A stretch of 64,000 nucleotides of DNA from Dysgonomonas sp. BGC7 (GTDB lineage: Bacteria > Bacteroidota > Bacteroidia > Bacteroidales > Dysgonomonadaceae). The notes beneath the pieces were generated by a model. The model ran no database searches. It was not told the DNA's origin and saw nothing but the letters and a program-made list of their open reading frames with translations. A program made the translations under genes and the position numbers. The DNA lies in NCBI RefSeq assembly GCF_001261735.1, contig NZ_CVRP01000017.1, positions 80,443 to 144,442 on the forward strand, given 5' to 3'. Shown here one piece after another: positions 9,237 through 19,095 of this stretch (the first letter of the stretch is position 1; every line of letters begins with the position of its first letter).

Positions 9237-10877
9237 TTAACAAGATGTGCAATTGATCGGTTTCAATTGTTTGAAGAAATCATTACCTTTATCATCTACC
9301 AATATAAATGCAGGAAAATCGACAACCTCTATTTTCCATATAGCTTCCATGCCTAATTCAGGATATTCGAGGCACTCCAAGTTCTTTATGCTGTTTTGTG
9401 CTAGTATAGCAGCAGGGCCCCCGATACTTCCCAGATAGAAGCCTCCGTGCTTTTTACAAGCATCAGTTACCTGTTGGCTACGGTTTCCTTTCGCTATCAT
9501 TATAAGGCTTCCGCCATGTGCTTGGAAAGAATCTACATACGAGTCCATTCTTCCCGCAGTAGTAGGCCCCATCGAACCGCTTGCATACCCTTTAGGTGTT
9601 TTTGCAGGACCTGCATAGTAGATTGGGTGATCCTTTATATATTGAGGAAGACCTTCTCCTTTATCTATTCTTTCTTGTAGCTTGGCGTGAGCTATATCTC
9701 GTCCTACTATAATCGTTCCGGTTAAAGACAGGCGAGTAGAAACCGGATATTTAGATAGCTCTGCAAGAATTTCTTTCATCGGGCGGTTCAGGTCTATTTT
9801 TATTCCTCCTCCTTCTCCCGAATTTCGCAGTTCTTCCGGAATAAGACGGGTTGGATTGTCTTCCAGTTTCTCGAGCCAAATACCATCTTTATTTATTTTA
9901 CCTTTTATATTTCTATCTGCCGAACAAGACACTCCCATGCCTACAGGGCATGATGCACCATGACGAGGTAAACGTACTACTCGTATGTCGTGAGCAAAGA
10001 ATTTTCCTCCGAATTGAGCTCCGAGTCCAAGCTCTTGAGCTGCCTTGAGTAATTTTGCCTCCATTTCCAAGTCACGAAAAGCCTGCCCCCCTTCATTACC
10101 CGAAGTAGGAAGACTATCGTAATATTTGGTAGAAGCCAATTTTACAACTTTTAGATTTGTTTCGGCAGAAGTTCCTCCAATAGCAAATGCAATATGATAA
10201 GGAGGGCATGCGGCTGTCCCTAACGATTTCATTTTTTCTATCAAGAATGGCTCCAGTTTTTCAGGAGTCAACAAGGCTTTGGTTTCCTGATATAGATATG
10301 TCTTATTTGCAGACCCTCCTCCTTTGGCAACAAACAAAAATTTATATTCATTTCCATTAACGGCATATAAATCTATTTGAGCAGGCAGGTTAGTACCGGT
10401 ATTTACCTCTTTATACATGTCAAGAGGTGCATTTTGCGAATAACGTAAGTTGTCTTCTGTAAAAGTATTATAAACGCCTCGTGATAATGATTCTTCGTCA
10501 TTACCTCCTGTCCATACATTCTGACCTTTTTTACCCATAATAATAGCAGTTCCTGTATCTTGACAGAAAGGAAGTATACCTTTTGCCGATATTTCAGAAT
10601 TGCGCAGGAATGTTAGGGCTACAAATTTATCATTGTCGCTGGCTTGCGGATCCGATAGTATTTTTGCGACCTGTTCCTGATGTTCGGGGCGCAGGAGGAA
10701 CTCTACATTGTGAAAAGCGTGCTGAGCCAATAATATCAGAGCTTGTGGTTCTATTTTTAAAATATCCTGCTCTCCGAATTTTGCTGTAGATACATAGTCT
10801 TTCGATAGCAGATAATACTCAGTAGTATCCTTTCCCATAGGGAATGTTTCCTGGTACTTAAATGTAGGTGTTGCCAT
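9237..10877 (-). CDS. fumB: Fumarate hydratase, class I (iron-sulfur)
   Basis: 546 aa from the ATG at 10875-10877 ([15 protein letters not shown]); the longer reading would run upstream through the promoter region. It interconverts fumarate and malate in the cytosol. Both halves of the class I enzyme are fused: the alpha part has [11 protein letters not shown], the [10 protein letters not shown] motif and [19 protein letters not shown]; the beta part has [25 protein letters not shown] and [14 protein letters not shown]. Conserved cysteines for the 4Fe-4S cluster are seen ([19 protein letters not shown]). Length matches FumA/FumB-type enzymes. A promoter with TATTTTTG lies about 38 bases upstream. 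Confidence 0.95.
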   Translation of the reverse strand: MATPTFKYQETFPMGKDTTEYYLLSKDYVSTAKFGEQDILKIEPQALILLAQHAFHNVEFLLRPEHQEQVAKILSDPQASDNDKFVALTFLRNSEISAKGILPFCQDTGTAIIMGKKGQNVWTGGNDEESLSRGVYNTFTEDNLRYSQNAPLDMYKEVNTGTNLPAQIDLYAVNGNEYKFLFVAKGGGSANKTYLYQETKALLTPEKLEPFLIEKMKSLGTAACPPYHIAFAIGGTSAETNLKVVKLASTKYYDSLPTSGNEGGQAFRDLEMEAKLLKAAQELGLGAQFGGKFFAHDIRVVRLPRHGASCPVGMGVSCSADRNIKGKINKDGIWLEKLEDNPTRLIPEELRNSGEGGGIKIDLNRPMKEILAELSKYPVSTRLSLTGTIIVGRDIAHAKLQERIDKGEGLPQYIKDHPIYYAGPAKTPKGYASGSMGPTTAGRMDSYVDSFQAHGGSLIMIAKGNRSQQVTDACKKHGGFYLGSIGGPAAILAQNSIKNLECLEYPELGMEAIWKIEVVDFPAFILVDDKGNDFFKQLKPINCTSC

Positions 10878-10914
10878 AACTTGATGTTTAATATAATAGT
10901 TCTTAATTGTAGAA

Positions 10915-10945
10915 CAAAAATACAAAATATATGCAACCTTTTCAA
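10915..10945 (-). promoter_or_regulatory. Promoter of the fumarase gene
   Basis: Minus strand: TTG at 10945-10943, 20-base spacer, then TATTTTTG at 10922-10915. Spacing fits the Bacteroidetes -33/-7 promoter. Confidence 0.6.
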
Positions 10946-11029
10946 GTTTTGTCTGTCTATAAAAGACTAAAAAGAAAAGATTAAAACACTAAATTCGATA
11001 AGAGTAAATATTCGTAAATAAAAATCTTG

Positions 11030-11037
11030 TATCTTTG
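11030..11037 (+). promoter_or_regulatory. Promoter -7 element (TATCTTTG)
   Basis: Match to TAnnTTTG on the plus strand about 55 bases before the ATG at 11092. Confidence 0.5.
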
Positions 11038-11091
11038 TAATTGATTGAATCAATTTAAGATAATTATTTCGTAACATGAAGCTATTATAAA

Positions 11092-12240
11092 ATGAACACG
11101 AGTAAATATATTTTATTATCCATTATGTTGTTGTTTCCTTTGTTTGCAATGTCGCAGAGATTAAAGCCTGTGACTAAACGAGAAGCAGAACAAATAGGAA
11201 AAAAAACGTATATTTTAAGTACAGGAGAAGCCTCGAAAGTTGTTAATACTGTAGGCAGTGGTTTGGAAGATGAATATTCAAAATTTTTATTTCGAAAATC
11301 TAATACAGCAGAGCTAGATTCTATTTTTGGCGGGGTTAATTCGTCTTATGGAAATCTGGAGGAAGCAGCTATTGATGTTGACCGATTGTTGAGAGAGGTT
11401 GATCTCGAACAAAAGATAAATAAAGGTAGTAATGAATCATTAGGCTTCTGGATTGCAAAACGCAATCGGGATTTGAGAAAAAAAGAGAAAGAGGCTCAAT
11501 CTATTGTAGATAACATGCCTAAAGAAGATCCTTCGATAGCAGATTTGGTTCGCAGACGCCTTCGGTTTGGAGATAAACCAACTTATTATATAAATGGGGT
11601 GGAGGTGTCGGCCTCTGTTGTAAACCAACTGTTTCAGTCTGAAATTATAAAAAGAGAATTAAGAACTACAGATACAGCGTCAGGTAATCCTAATGGTGAG
11701 ATTTGGTTCTCCGTTAGCGAAAAGGCATTAGCGAGAGTTAAGATTCCGGTAGATATGACTCTGGATTATCAATTTAATGAGACTCAGATAGCATCCGGCA
11801 GGAATGATGATGAGAAGATAAATCAACTCTCTGACTATCTAATAACTAAAGAAAGAGAAGAAAGAAGATCCGGGTTGAAACCTATTCCTGTTGTTAAAAG
11901 AGAATATACGGCAGATGGTAAATATGTGGATAAGGCTGTCGTTAAAAACATAGATGTAAAAAGAGAAGAATCTACTGTTCCTACAGAAGAAAAGGAGGCG
12001 AACACTCCTTCCGGAACACGTGTTATTTCAAGAACAGTAAACTCTCAACAAGTAAATCCGACTACTTCTGGATATAATGTTCCTGCGGTTTCGGGTGCAG
12101 ATAATAGAACTTCTCAGCCTGTGGTGAAACGTAGCAGAGATATAGAATCTAAGTCAGAAGCTTCTGAAAAGAAAGTAGATCAGTCAAATAGTGCTCCAAA
12201 AAAATCTGTAAAGCGAATAAAAGAAAGACATCAGAATTAA
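11092..12240 (+). CDS. Secreted protein of unknown function with Lys/Glu/Ser-rich tail
   Basis: 382 aa with a signal peptide (MNTSKYILLSIMLLFPLFAMSQ). The middle (residues 30-260) is a folded-looking region with RRLRFGDKPTYYINGVEVS, i.e. a displayed-name motif reminiscent of a TonB plug loop, and IWFSVSEKALARVKIPVDMTLDY. From about 265 the chain is charged and low in hydrophobics (VVKREYTADGK, repeated VVKR/SR motifs), probably disordered. I do not recognise the family. Its stop codon overlaps the last bases of the convergent purN. Confidence 0.7.
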   Translation: MNTSKYILLSIMLLFPLFAMSQRLKPVTKREAEQIGKKTYILSTGEASKVVNTVGSGLEDEYSKFLFRKSNTAELDSIFGGVNSSYGNLEEAAIDVDRLLREVDLEQKINKGSNESLGFWIAKRNRDLRKKEKEAQSIVDNMPKEDPSIADLVRRRLRFGDKPTYYINGVEVSASVVNQLFQSEIIKRELRTTDTASGNPNGEIWFSVSEKALARVKIPVDMTLDYQFNETQIASGRNDDEKINQLSDYLITKEREERRSGLKPIPVVKREYTADGKYVDKAVVKNIDVKREESTVPTEEKEANTPSGTRVISRTVNSQQVNPTTSGYNVPAVSGADNRTSQPVVKRSRDIESKSEASEKKVDQSNSAPKKSVKRIKERHQN

Positions 12241-12815
12241 GATTGAGCTTTATCCGCTAAGATGTTCTCTATGATAACAGGAAAGTGCATATACTCTAAA
12301 GTATGCACTTTTTTTGCAACATCTTCATAACTATCTGCACTATCTACTGTACATTTTGCTTGAAAAATAATTGCCCCCTCATCATAGTTTTCATTGACAT
12401 AATGTATTGTTATTCCCGATTCTGCTTCCTTATTCTCTACAACGGCTTTGTGTACATTGTCTCCATACATGCCTTTTCCTCCATATTTAGGAAGTAGGGC
12501 GGGGTGGATGTTGATAATTTTATCCGGATATGCAGAAATAAGATTTTGGGGTATTTTCAATAAGAAGCCTGCAAGAACGATGAAATCTATGTTGTTCTGC
12601 TTTAAGCATTCAAGTACCTTGTTTGTATTGTCAAACTCGTCTTTCGAAAAGGTTGCAGATTTTATACTTAGGTTTTTAGCCCGTTGATGGACGTATGCTT
12701 CTTTCTTGTTAGAAATAATAAGAGATACGGATATGTCATGACTTTCGCTGAAATATTGTGCAATATTCTCTGCGTTAGTTCCCGATCCGGAAGCAAAAAT
12801 GGCTATTTTTTTCAT
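12237..12815 (-). CDS. purN: Phosphoribosylglycinamide formyltransferase
   Basis: 192 aa from the ATG at 12813-12815 (MKKIAIFASGSGTNAENI). Third step of de novo purine synthesis: transfers a formyl group from 10-formyl-THF to GAR. The phosphate-binding loop FASGSGTNA is at residues 7-15, the catalytic region has VLAGFLLKIP...IINIHPALLPKYGGKGMYG with the conserved Asn and His, and SGITIHYVNENYDEGAIIFQ carries the conserved His/Asp. The length is normal for PurN. It converges on the secreted-protein gene with a 4-base overlap. Confidence 0.95.
   Translation of the reverse strand: MKKIAIFASGSGTNAENIAQYFSESHDISVSLIISNKKEAYVHQRAKNLSIKSATFSKDEFDNTNKVLECLKQNNIDFIVLAGFLLKIPQNLISAYPDKIINIHPALLPKYGGKGMYGDNVHKAVVENKEAESGITIHYVNENYDEGAIIFQAKCTVDSADSYEDVAKKVHTLEYMHFPVIIENILADKAQS
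12282..12316 (+). terminator. Terminator placed inside the 3' end of purN
   Basis: AAAGTGCATA at 12282-12291 pairs with TATGCACTTT at 12302-12311, followed by a T-run. It would end plus-strand transcripts of the preceding secreted-protein gene, and lies antisense within the convergent purN coding sequence because the two genes overlap by 4 bases. Confidence 0.6.
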
Positions 12816-12885
12816 AAGCAATATTAAGGGTATCTGCACACAAATAAAAAAAATGTGCAATTTTAACTATTTTGTCCGCAAAATA

Positions 12886-12918
12886 TTTGTTTCATATAGA
12901 TAAAAAACTGTTACTTTG
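12886..12918 (+). promoter_or_regulatory. Promoter of acpP-fabF-rnc
   Basis: TTTG at 12886-12889, a 21-base spacer, then TTACTTTG at 12911-12918 (7 of 8 to TAnnTTTG). This is a good -33/-7 pair and lies 51 bases before the acpP ATG. Confidence 0.65.
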
Positions 12919-12969
12919 CAGCGACAAAATTAGAATAAAAAATTTTATTAATAATCAAAACTAGAAATT

Positions 12970-13206
12970 ATGTCAGAAGTAGCATCAAAAGTGAAAGCAA
13001 TTATTGTTGATAAGTTAGGTGTTGAAGAATCTGAAGTAACAGATACTGCTAGCTTTACTAATGATTTAGGTGCAGATTCACTTGATACAGTGGAATTGAT
13101 CATGGAATTTGAAAAAGAATTTGGTATTTCTATTCCAGATGACCAAACTGAAAAAATCGCTACAGTAGGAGACGCTGTCTCTTATATTGAAGCAAATGCG
13201 AAATAA
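12970..13206 (+). CDS. acpP: Acyl carrier protein
   Basis: 78 aa, acidic, of standard ACP size. It carries growing fatty-acyl chains on a 4'-phosphopantetheine arm attached to Ser37 in the motif [18 protein letters not shown]. It opens the acpP-fabF-rnc cluster, an arrangement typical for fatty-acid genes in Bacteroidetes; fabF starts 22 bases downstream. Confidence 0.97.
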   Translation: MSEVASKVKAIIVDKLGVEESEVTDTASFTNDLGADSLDTVELIMEFEKEFGISIPDDQTEKIATVGDAVSYIEANAK

Positions 13207-13227
13207 TCTTTTTTCCAATATTTACTT

Positions 13228-14490
13228 ATGGAATTAAAAAGAGTAGTAGTAACAGGTCTAGGTTCGGTAACTCCTCTTGGCAATAATGTAGAAACTACAT
13301 GGAATAATGCCATTAACGGAGTGAGTGGGGCTGGACCTATTACTCATTTTGATGCGTCAAAATTTAAAACACAATTCGCTTGCGAAGTTAAAGAATACGA
13401 TCCTTCCATTTATCTGGATAGGAAAGAAATGCGCAAGTGCGATAGATATACATTACTGGCTATAGGAGCCTCAGAAGAAGCGATTGCGGATTCAAAACTT
13501 GATTTTGAAAAAGAAAATTGTGATAGGATTGGTGTAATAGTGTCTGCCGGAATCGGAGGTATTAAAACCTTTGAAGAAGAAGTATCATATTATGCTACTC
13601 ACAAAGAAATGGGACCTAAATTCAATCCTTTCTTTATTCCTAAAATGATTTCGGATATAGCTTCCGGGCTAATCTCTATTCGTCATGGATTGAGAGGACC
13701 TAACTATGGAACTGTTTCGGCATGTGCATCTTCTACTCATAGTGCTATATCAGCATTCGATCATATTCGTTTGGGTAAAGCCGATGTTATGGTAGTTGGA
13801 GGAGCAGAGGCTGCGATTACAGAAGCAGGCGTTGGTGGTTTCAATGCAATGACCGCTTTATCTACTCGCAATGACTCACCTAAAACTGCATCACGTCCAT
13901 TTAGTGCTAGTCGCGACGGATTTGTGATAGGGGAAGGGGCTGCATGTCTTATCTTCGAAGAACTTGAACATGCGTTAGCTCGTGGAGCTAAGATATATGC
14001 AGAAGTTATTGGTGGCGGTATGTCTGCTGATGCCTATCACCTGACAGCTTCACATCCTGATGGGTTAGGAGCAAAGTTGGTAATGAGAAATGCTTTGCAA
14101 GATGCCGGAATAAATCCGGAGGAAATGGACTATATCAATGTACATGGCACATCTACTCCTGTAGGTGATCCTTCTGAGATCAAAGCTATTAGAGAAGTTT
14201 TTGGAGATCATGCTTATAAACTGAATATAAGTTCTACCAAATCTATGACTGGTCACCTATTAGGCGCAGCCGGAGCTTTGGAAACAATGTTTTGTGTATT
14301 AGCTATTCAGAACGACATCGTACCTCCTACAATTAATTTTACTGAAGGTGATGAAGATCCGGATATTGACTACAAGCTAAATCTTACATTTAATAAGGCT
14401 CAAAAGAGACCTGTGAATGTGGCATTATCTAATACATTCGGTTTTGGTGGACATAATGCTTGTGTTATAGTTAAGAAGTTTAAGAAATAA
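13228..14490 (+). CDS. fabF: Beta-ketoacyl-ACP synthase II
   Basis: 420 aa, full length. Condenses malonyl-ACP with acyl-ACP during fatty-acid elongation. Catalytic Cys166 is in GTVSACASSTHS; the two catalytic histidines are in INVHGTSTPVGDP and STKSMTGHLLGAAGA; the C-terminal NTFGFGGHNA motif is intact. It sits between acpP and rnc, with only 6 bases to the GTG start of rnc. Confidence 0.97.
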   Translation: MELKRVVVTGLGSVTPLGNNVETTWNNAINGVSGAGPITHFDASKFKTQFACEVKEYDPSIYLDRKEMRKCDRYTLLAIGASEEAIADSKLDFEKENCDRIGVIVSAGIGGIKTFEEEVSYYATHKEMGPKFNPFFIPKMISDIASGLISIRHGLRGPNYGTVSACASSTHSAISAFDHIRLGKADVMVVGGAEAAITEAGVGGFNAMTALSTRNDSPKTASRPFSASRDGFVIGEGAACLIFEELEHALARGAKIYAEVIGGGMSADAYHLTASHPDGLGAKLVMRNALQDAGINPEEMDYINVHGTSTPVGDPSEIKAIREVFGDHAYKLNISSTKSMTGHLLGAAGALETMFCVLAIQNDIVPPTINFTEGDEDPDIDYKLNLTFNKAQKRPVNVALSNTFGFGGHNACVIVKKFKK

Positions 14491-14496
14491 GACATC

Positions 14497-15354
14497 GTGC
14501 TTAAAAAGATATATCGAGGTATAAGGCTTCTTCCTAAAAGAGGGAAGGAGCCTTATGTATCTTTTTACAAAATACTGGGATTTTATCCGTACAATATAAC
14601 TCTCTACGAACAAGCCCTTTTACACAAATCGTCTTCTATAAAGCTAAAGGATGGAAGGTGGATCAATAATGAGAGGTTAGAGTTCTTGGGAGATGCTATT
14701 CTTGATGCTATTGTCGCAGATATTGTATTCAAAGAGTTCGAATACAAGAAAGAAGGTTTTCTTACAAATATTCGCTCTAAGATAGTACAAAGAGAGACAC
14801 TTAACAAACTGGCGCTTGAGCTGGGTATAGATAAACTCGTAAAAACCTCTACTAAAAATACTACTCCAAATACCCATATGTATGGGAATGCTTTGGAAGC
14901 ATTAATTGGTGCTATCTATTTAGATCAGGGCTATCGTATTGCTAAAAGCTTTGTCTACGAATGTCTTATTCAGCAACACTTGAATATAGAGACTGTAGCA
15001 GAACAGGAGGCTAATTATAAGTCGAGACTGATAGAATGGAGCCAGAAACAAAAAATATCAGTAAGTTTCGATTTGCTAGATAGTTTCGTCGATGAAAATA
15101 ATGCTCCTGTATTCAAGACTGCGGTTTTGATTTTAGGCGAACAGGCGGGTTTAGGATCGGGCTACTCTAAGAAAGAATCGCAACAGAAAGCAGCAAAGGA
15201 AGCCTTCAATAAGTTGCAACGTAATACAGCCTTTCGAAATCATATCTTTGAGCTTCACGAACAACAGCAAATACTTCACAGTGAGACATACGCAAAAGTG
15301 CAACCCGAAGATTGCACTATATCGCCAGCAGAGTCTCATGAGGAACCTGATTGA
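14497..15354 (+). CDS. rnc: Ribonuclease III
   Basis: 285 aa starting at GTG 14497, 6 bases after the fabF stop. It cleaves double-stranded RNA in rRNA maturation and RNA decay. The signature ERLEFLGDAILD is at residues 59-70, with the downstream metal-ligand region NALEALIGAIYLDQGY. A double-stranded RNA-binding domain follows (about 175-245: NYKSRLIEWSQKQ ... ESQQKAAKEAFNKL). An extra tail of about 40 residues is rich in Gln/Glu/His. There is an N-terminal basic extension of about 30 residues, common in this phylum. Confidence 0.95.
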   Translation: MLKKIYRGIRLLPKRGKEPYVSFYKILGFYPYNITLYEQALLHKSSSIKLKDGRWINNERLEFLGDAILDAIVADIVFKEFEYKKEGFLTNIRSKIVQRETLNKLALELGIDKLVKTSTKNTTPNTHMYGNALEALIGAIYLDQGYRIAKSFVYECLIQQHLNIETVAEQEANYKSRLIEWSQKQKISVSFDLLDSFVDENNAPVFKTAVLILGEQAGLGSGYSKKESQQKAAKEAFNKLQRNTAFRNHIFELHEQQQILHSETYAKVQPEDCTISPAESHEEPD

Positions 15355-15380
15355 TCGGTTCAGCTTATCTCCTGTTTTAT

Positions 15381-17048
15381 TTAATACTTAAAGCTACTTC
15401 CTCCTAAAAATTCCCTTAATAAAGATGTTGGAGGCAGTTCTCTGTCATTTATATAATTGAAGTATCTCAGGAATTTGAGTAGGCGGTATGCCTCTGCATA
15501 TTCCGGCACATTGTTGGGTACCTGAGATAAGATTGGTTCTGCGTATTTACGGATAGCAGCTAATTCATACATCATTGCAGAATTGAACATAACGTCAGCA
15601 TTTTCCTGATATGGGAATATCCATTTGTCTTCCCCCTTACGTACACTCGGCCATCTGGATATAGTGTCTATTGCTGAATAACTGCGGTATCTGAAGTCAC
15701 GTATCAGGCGTCTGAGCAATCTGTTGTCTGTTGTCGATATCCAGTTATGATTATCTAGTGAGATTGTCGTTAGTGCCGATACATATATTTTGAATTTTTG
15801 ATAATCAGGTATTCCTGCCGTAAGTTCAGGATTCAATCCATGTATTCCTTCTATAACAAGAATAGAATCTTTCTCTAATTTTAGTCTATCTCCTTTATAC
15901 TCCCTTTTTCCGGTAGTGAAGTTGAATGTCGGAAGTTCTACTTCTTCCCCGTTTAGTAGTTTTTCAAGATCTTCATTGAATTTTGGAATGTCCAACGCAT
16001 ACAATGATTCGAAGTCATACCCCCCATCTTCATCAAGCGGAGTTTGATCTCTATCTACGAAGTAATTATCTAAAGACAGCCCAACCGGTTTTATGAGATT
16101 TACAAGTAGTTGAACCTCCAAGCGCATTCTGAAAGTTGTCTTACCCGAAGACGAAGGACCGGAGATAAGAGCTACACGTACTCCGTCTTTGGCTTTAGTT
16201 GCTATTTGTTCTGCAATACTAGCTATTGTTTTTTCTTGATAGGCTTCGGATACTTTTATAATACCTGTCATTTTTCCTTCACAGGTAGCTTTATTCATAT
16301 CGCCTACATTATCTAATCCTATTATGTTTAAGAACTTAAGATGTTCTTTGTAGACGTTATACATTTTCGGTTGTGGTATCACTGGTTCTAGTTCCACAGG
16401 GTTGCTTCTGTTGGGGATACGAAGCAGAAGCCCGTCTTTATACTGTTCTAAGCCAAAGAGATGTATGTAGCCCGCAGATGGAGTAAGACAACCATAAAAA
16501 TAATCTACAGTATCCTCTATTCTGTAATATTTAGAGTAAAGGTCTCCCAACGTTTCCAAGAGGATAGCCTTGTCTTCGAAGCCTTTTTGTCTAAACATTT
16601 TTACCACCTCAGCAGTTTCTTCTTCTACACCATCGAAGGGTAGGTCAGAGGCAACATATTCTTTGATTTTCGATTTTATGGACTCAATTGTTTCCTGTTC
16701 AATAATAGATTTGTCTTCGATCCGGCAAAAGTATCCGAGAGAAATCGGGTGTTCAATATATAGTTGCGCATTGGGTAATATCTTCGATACAGCTTTTGCC
16801 AACAGAAAGCAGAGCGATCTTACATATGTTCTCATTCCCGATGGCTCGGAAAGATCCACAAATTCGACAGTCTTATTATGGTATACCTGATAATTCAGAG
16901 ATTCTGTCTTGTTGTTGACTTTGGCATTTACTATTTTAAATTTAGCCTTTATATCAAATTCTTCCTGTATTTTTATCAGATTTATTCCGACAGGGAAATC
17001 TTTATATGTTCCGGTGTTTGTGCAGTAAATAGTAATCTTATTTTCCAT
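15381..17048 (-). CDS. Nucleoside kinase with ThrRS-like N-terminus (uridine kinase family)
   Basis: 555 aa. The N-terminus (1-60) is a TGS-like domain and 60-210 resembles the editing/second domain of threonyl-tRNA synthetase. Residues from about 285 are a P-loop phosphoribulokinase/uridine-kinase domain: Walker A SGPSSSGKTTF, then GLSLDNYFVDRD and the LVIEGIHGLNPELT motif, and RRLIRDFRYR. This fusion is a known architecture in Bacteroidetes and Firmicutes. The probable role is phosphorylation of uridine/cytidine-type nucleosides; substrate is not proven by sequence. A TACTTTTG promoter element lies upstream at 17084-17091. Confidence 0.88.
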   Translation of the reverse strand: MENKITIYCTNTGTYKDFPVGINLIKIQEEFDIKAKFKIVNAKVNNKTESLNYQVYHNKTVEFVDLSEPSGMRTYVRSLCFLLAKAVSKILPNAQLYIEHPISLGYFCRIEDKSIIEQETIESIKSKIKEYVASDLPFDGVEEETAEVVKMFRQKGFEDKAILLETLGDLYSKYYRIEDTVDYFYGCLTPSAGYIHLFGLEQYKDGLLLRIPNRSNPVELEPVIPQPKMYNVYKEHLKFLNIIGLDNVGDMNKATCEGKMTGIIKVSEAYQEKTIASIAEQIATKAKDGVRVALISGPSSSGKTTFRMRLEVQLLVNLIKPVGLSLDNYFVDRDQTPLDEDGGYDFESLYALDIPKFNEDLEKLLNGEEVELPTFNFTTGKREYKGDRLKLEKDSILVIEGIHGLNPELTAGIPDYQKFKIYVSALTTISLDNHNWISTTDNRLLRRLIRDFRYRSYSAIDTISRWPSVRKGEDKWIFPYQENADVMFNSAMMYELAAIRKYAEPILSQVPNNVPEYAEAYRLLKFLRYFNYINDRELPPTSLLREFLGGSSFKY

Positions 17049-17083
17049 ATATCTATTAATTAATAAGCAAGTTCGAAAAGTAA

Positions 17084-17091
17084 CAAAAGTA
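17084..17091 (-). promoter_or_regulatory. Promoter -7 element (TACTTTTG)
   Basis: Minus-strand match to TAnnTTTG, 36 bases before the ATG of the nucleoside kinase gene. Confidence 0.5.
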
Positions 17092-17267
17092 ACACTTTTT
17101 TCTAGTTTTCTAAATATAGTAAATTCTTCCGATCGAGACCATAGAAGCCTTTATCTTCATTTCCTTTATATGTATTTTTAACGAAAAAGTAACAATGTGT
17201 GAATTCTGATATTTTAATCTATAAAGATGTAGGGCACTTATTGTATAGATAAAGTTTTCAAGAATAA

Positions 17268-17306
17268 AAGCAAAGCCTCAAGATCAGTAATCTTGAGGCT
17301 TTGCTT
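17268..17306 (-). terminator. Strong terminator after asnA
   Basis: A perfect 17-bp stem (17268-17284 with 17290-17306) and 5-base loop, 22 bases beyond the asnA stop. Confidence 0.85.
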
Positions 17307-17328
17307 AATATATCTTTTAGTTGGAATT

Positions 17329-18366
17329 TTATATCAAAGGCATTCCTAATGCTTCGGCCTCTTTACGCATCTCGCAAGGCCACAATCCTGCCTGTATCTC
17401 TCCTATGTGAGCTTTTCTCAGATAGAACATACATAGTCGGGACTGTCCGATACCACCACCTATCGATTGTGGCAGTTCTCCATTTAGTAGTCTTTTGTGG
17501 AAATAAAGGTCTTTACGTGTTTCCTGATCTGCTATTCTCAATTGTTCTGACAATACCTCTTGGTTTACCCGTATGCCCATTGATGATAATTCCATTCCTT
17601 GGTTCAAAACAGGATTCCATACAATGAGGTCTCCATTAAGCCCTTTGAATCCGTTTTCGGAAGTGGTAGTCCAGTCATCATAGTCGGGAGCACGTCCATC
17701 GTGAGGCTTACCATTGCTGAGGGCTCCTCCGATTCCGATAATAAAGACCGCACCATATTCTTTTGTAATCTCATTTTCTCTCTCTTTTGTAGATAGAGTA
17801 GGGTATCTTTGCAATAGTTCTTCGGAATGAATAAACTTTATCTCATTCGGCAGGATAGGGGTAATGGCAGGAAATGCCTCATATACGAGATATTCTGTTC
17901 TTACCATTGCCGAATAGATCCTATTAACTACCTCTTTGAGAAAATCAAGGTTGCGATCGTTAGGAGACATAGCTCTTTCCCAATCCCACTGATCGACATA
18001 TAAGGAGTGTAGATTTCCTAGTTCTTCGTCTGCACGTATGGCGTTCATATCGGTATAGATACCAAAGCCTTCGTGTATATGATAGTCTGCAAGTGTAAGT
18101 CTTTTCCATTTGGCCAGCGAATGTACTATTTCTGCACATTGGTCACCCATATCTTTTATAGGAAAGTTTACTGCTCGTTCTACGCCATTCAGGTCGTCGT
18201 TTATACCCATTCCTTTTAGGACAAATAGAGGAGCTGTTATTCTTCTCAACCGAAGTTCAGAAGATAAGTTTTGCTGAAAGAAATCTTTTATTCGCTTGAT
18301 TCCCATTTCAGTTTGCTGAAGGTCGAGTACCGCATGATACTCTTTAGGCTTAATTAAGTAACTCAT
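17329..18366 (-). CDS. asnA: Aspartate-ammonia ligase (asparagine synthetase A)
   Basis: 345 aa, the usual AsnA length. It makes asparagine from aspartate, ammonia and ATP. It resembles class II aminoacyl-tRNA synthetase cores: the start MSYLIKPKEYHAVLDLQQTE, RLRRITAPLFVLKGMGINDDLNG, LHSLYVDQWDWE and the C-terminal GGGIGQSRLCMFYLRKAHIGE motif are characteristic. Promoter TAACTTTG lies 38 bases upstream and a strong terminator follows, so it is a single-gene unit. Confidence 0.96.
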   Translation of the reverse strand: MSYLIKPKEYHAVLDLQQTEMGIKRIKDFFQQNLSSELRLRRITAPLFVLKGMGINDDLNGVERAVNFPIKDMGDQCAEIVHSLAKWKRLTLADYHIHEGFGIYTDMNAIRADEELGNLHSLYVDQWDWERAMSPNDRNLDFLKEVVNRIYSAMVRTEYLVYEAFPAITPILPNEIKFIHSEELLQRYPTLSTKERENEITKEYGAVFIIGIGGALSNGKPHDGRAPDYDDWTTTSENGFKGLNGDLIVWNPVLNQGMELSSMGIRVNQEVLSEQLRIADQETRKDLYFHKRLLNGELPQSIGGGIGQSRLCMFYLRKAHIGEIQAGLWPCEMRKEAEALGMPLI

Positions 18367-18403
18367 ATTTCGTATTCTTCTACTTCTGGTGTTAAATATT
18401 CGA

Positions 18404-18411
18404 CAAAGTTA
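18404..18411 (-). promoter_or_regulatory. Promoter -7 element (TAACTTTG)
   Basis: Minus-strand match to TAnnTTTG, 38 bases before the asnA ATG. Confidence 0.55.
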
Positions 18412-18526
18412 CTCTTTATGTATTAATATGAAAATGATTTAACTATTATTTTGTTCAATATGTTATTCTTAAGGAGGGGGTTCTAACAGATATGTTCATG
18501 TAATATTATCTGTTAGCCTTACAAAT

Positions 18527-18566
18527 AAAGAAAGCACCTTATCGAATTCGACAAGGTGCTTTCTTT
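18527..18566 (-). terminator. Terminator after the NlpE-like gene
   Basis: A 14-bp perfect stem (18527-18540 with 18553-18566) just downstream of the NlpE-like stop. Confidence 0.8.
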
Positions 18567-18584
18567 ATAATGATTTCGATATGT

Positions 18585-19037
18585 TTATTTTTTCAAAATA
18601 TATAATTCAGCCATATCTCCTGTAATTCTGTTCCCTTCCATGTCTAGCTGAGTTAGTGTATTTTCTCCAACAAAGTACTTGTTAGGTGCATCTTTCACTC
18701 CATCAAGAATGATAGTATTGCCTTCAGCATTCCATGTATATGTTCCTTTCTCTTCAGACTTACTGTCTTTTTTATTTACATACTCAGTGTTTTTCACGTA
18801 AGTGTTTTCACTTAATGTAATAGATACAATCATGCCTTCTCCACTTGCTGTAGGAACCTTTCCTGTGTAAGTACCTTCATAATCAAGAGAATTTTTTGCA
18901 TTATGTTCATCTTTCACATTTTGCGCAATTTCAGAGAACTCATTTACTGAAGCTTGCTCTTCCTGATTCTTTTGTGTGTTACCACCACAACTATATAGTA
19001 GACCTGCAGCAGCAATAACCATTAAGATTTTTTTCAT
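18585..19037 (-). CDS. NlpE-like lipoprotein
   Basis: 150 aa. A lipoprotein signal (MKKILMVIAAAGLLYSCGG, lipobox Cys17). Residues about 52-148 form the NlpE N-terminal beta-barrel-like domain: YEGTYTGKVPTASGEGMIVSITLSENTY ... GTYTWNAEGNTIIL ... GENTLTQLDMEGNRI. NlpE proteins are outer-membrane lipoproteins linked to copper and envelope stress. It lies 58 bases behind a heavy-metal-binding protein gene in the same direction, so a metal-stress unit is likely (inference). It lacks the usual CXXC motif of E. coli NlpE. Confidence 0.82.
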   Translation of the reverse strand: MKKILMVIAAAGLLYSCGGNTQKNQEEQASVNEFSEIAQNVKDEHNAKNSLDYEGTYTGKVPTASGEGMIVSITLSENTYVKNTEYVNKKDSKSEEKGTYTWNAEGNTIILDGVKDAPNKYFVGENTLTQLDMEGNRITGDMAELYILKK

Positions 19038-19095
19038 TTGTCTTTTTGTTTGAAATGTTTATGAATAATAGAGAGCATAAGCTCACTTTGCATAG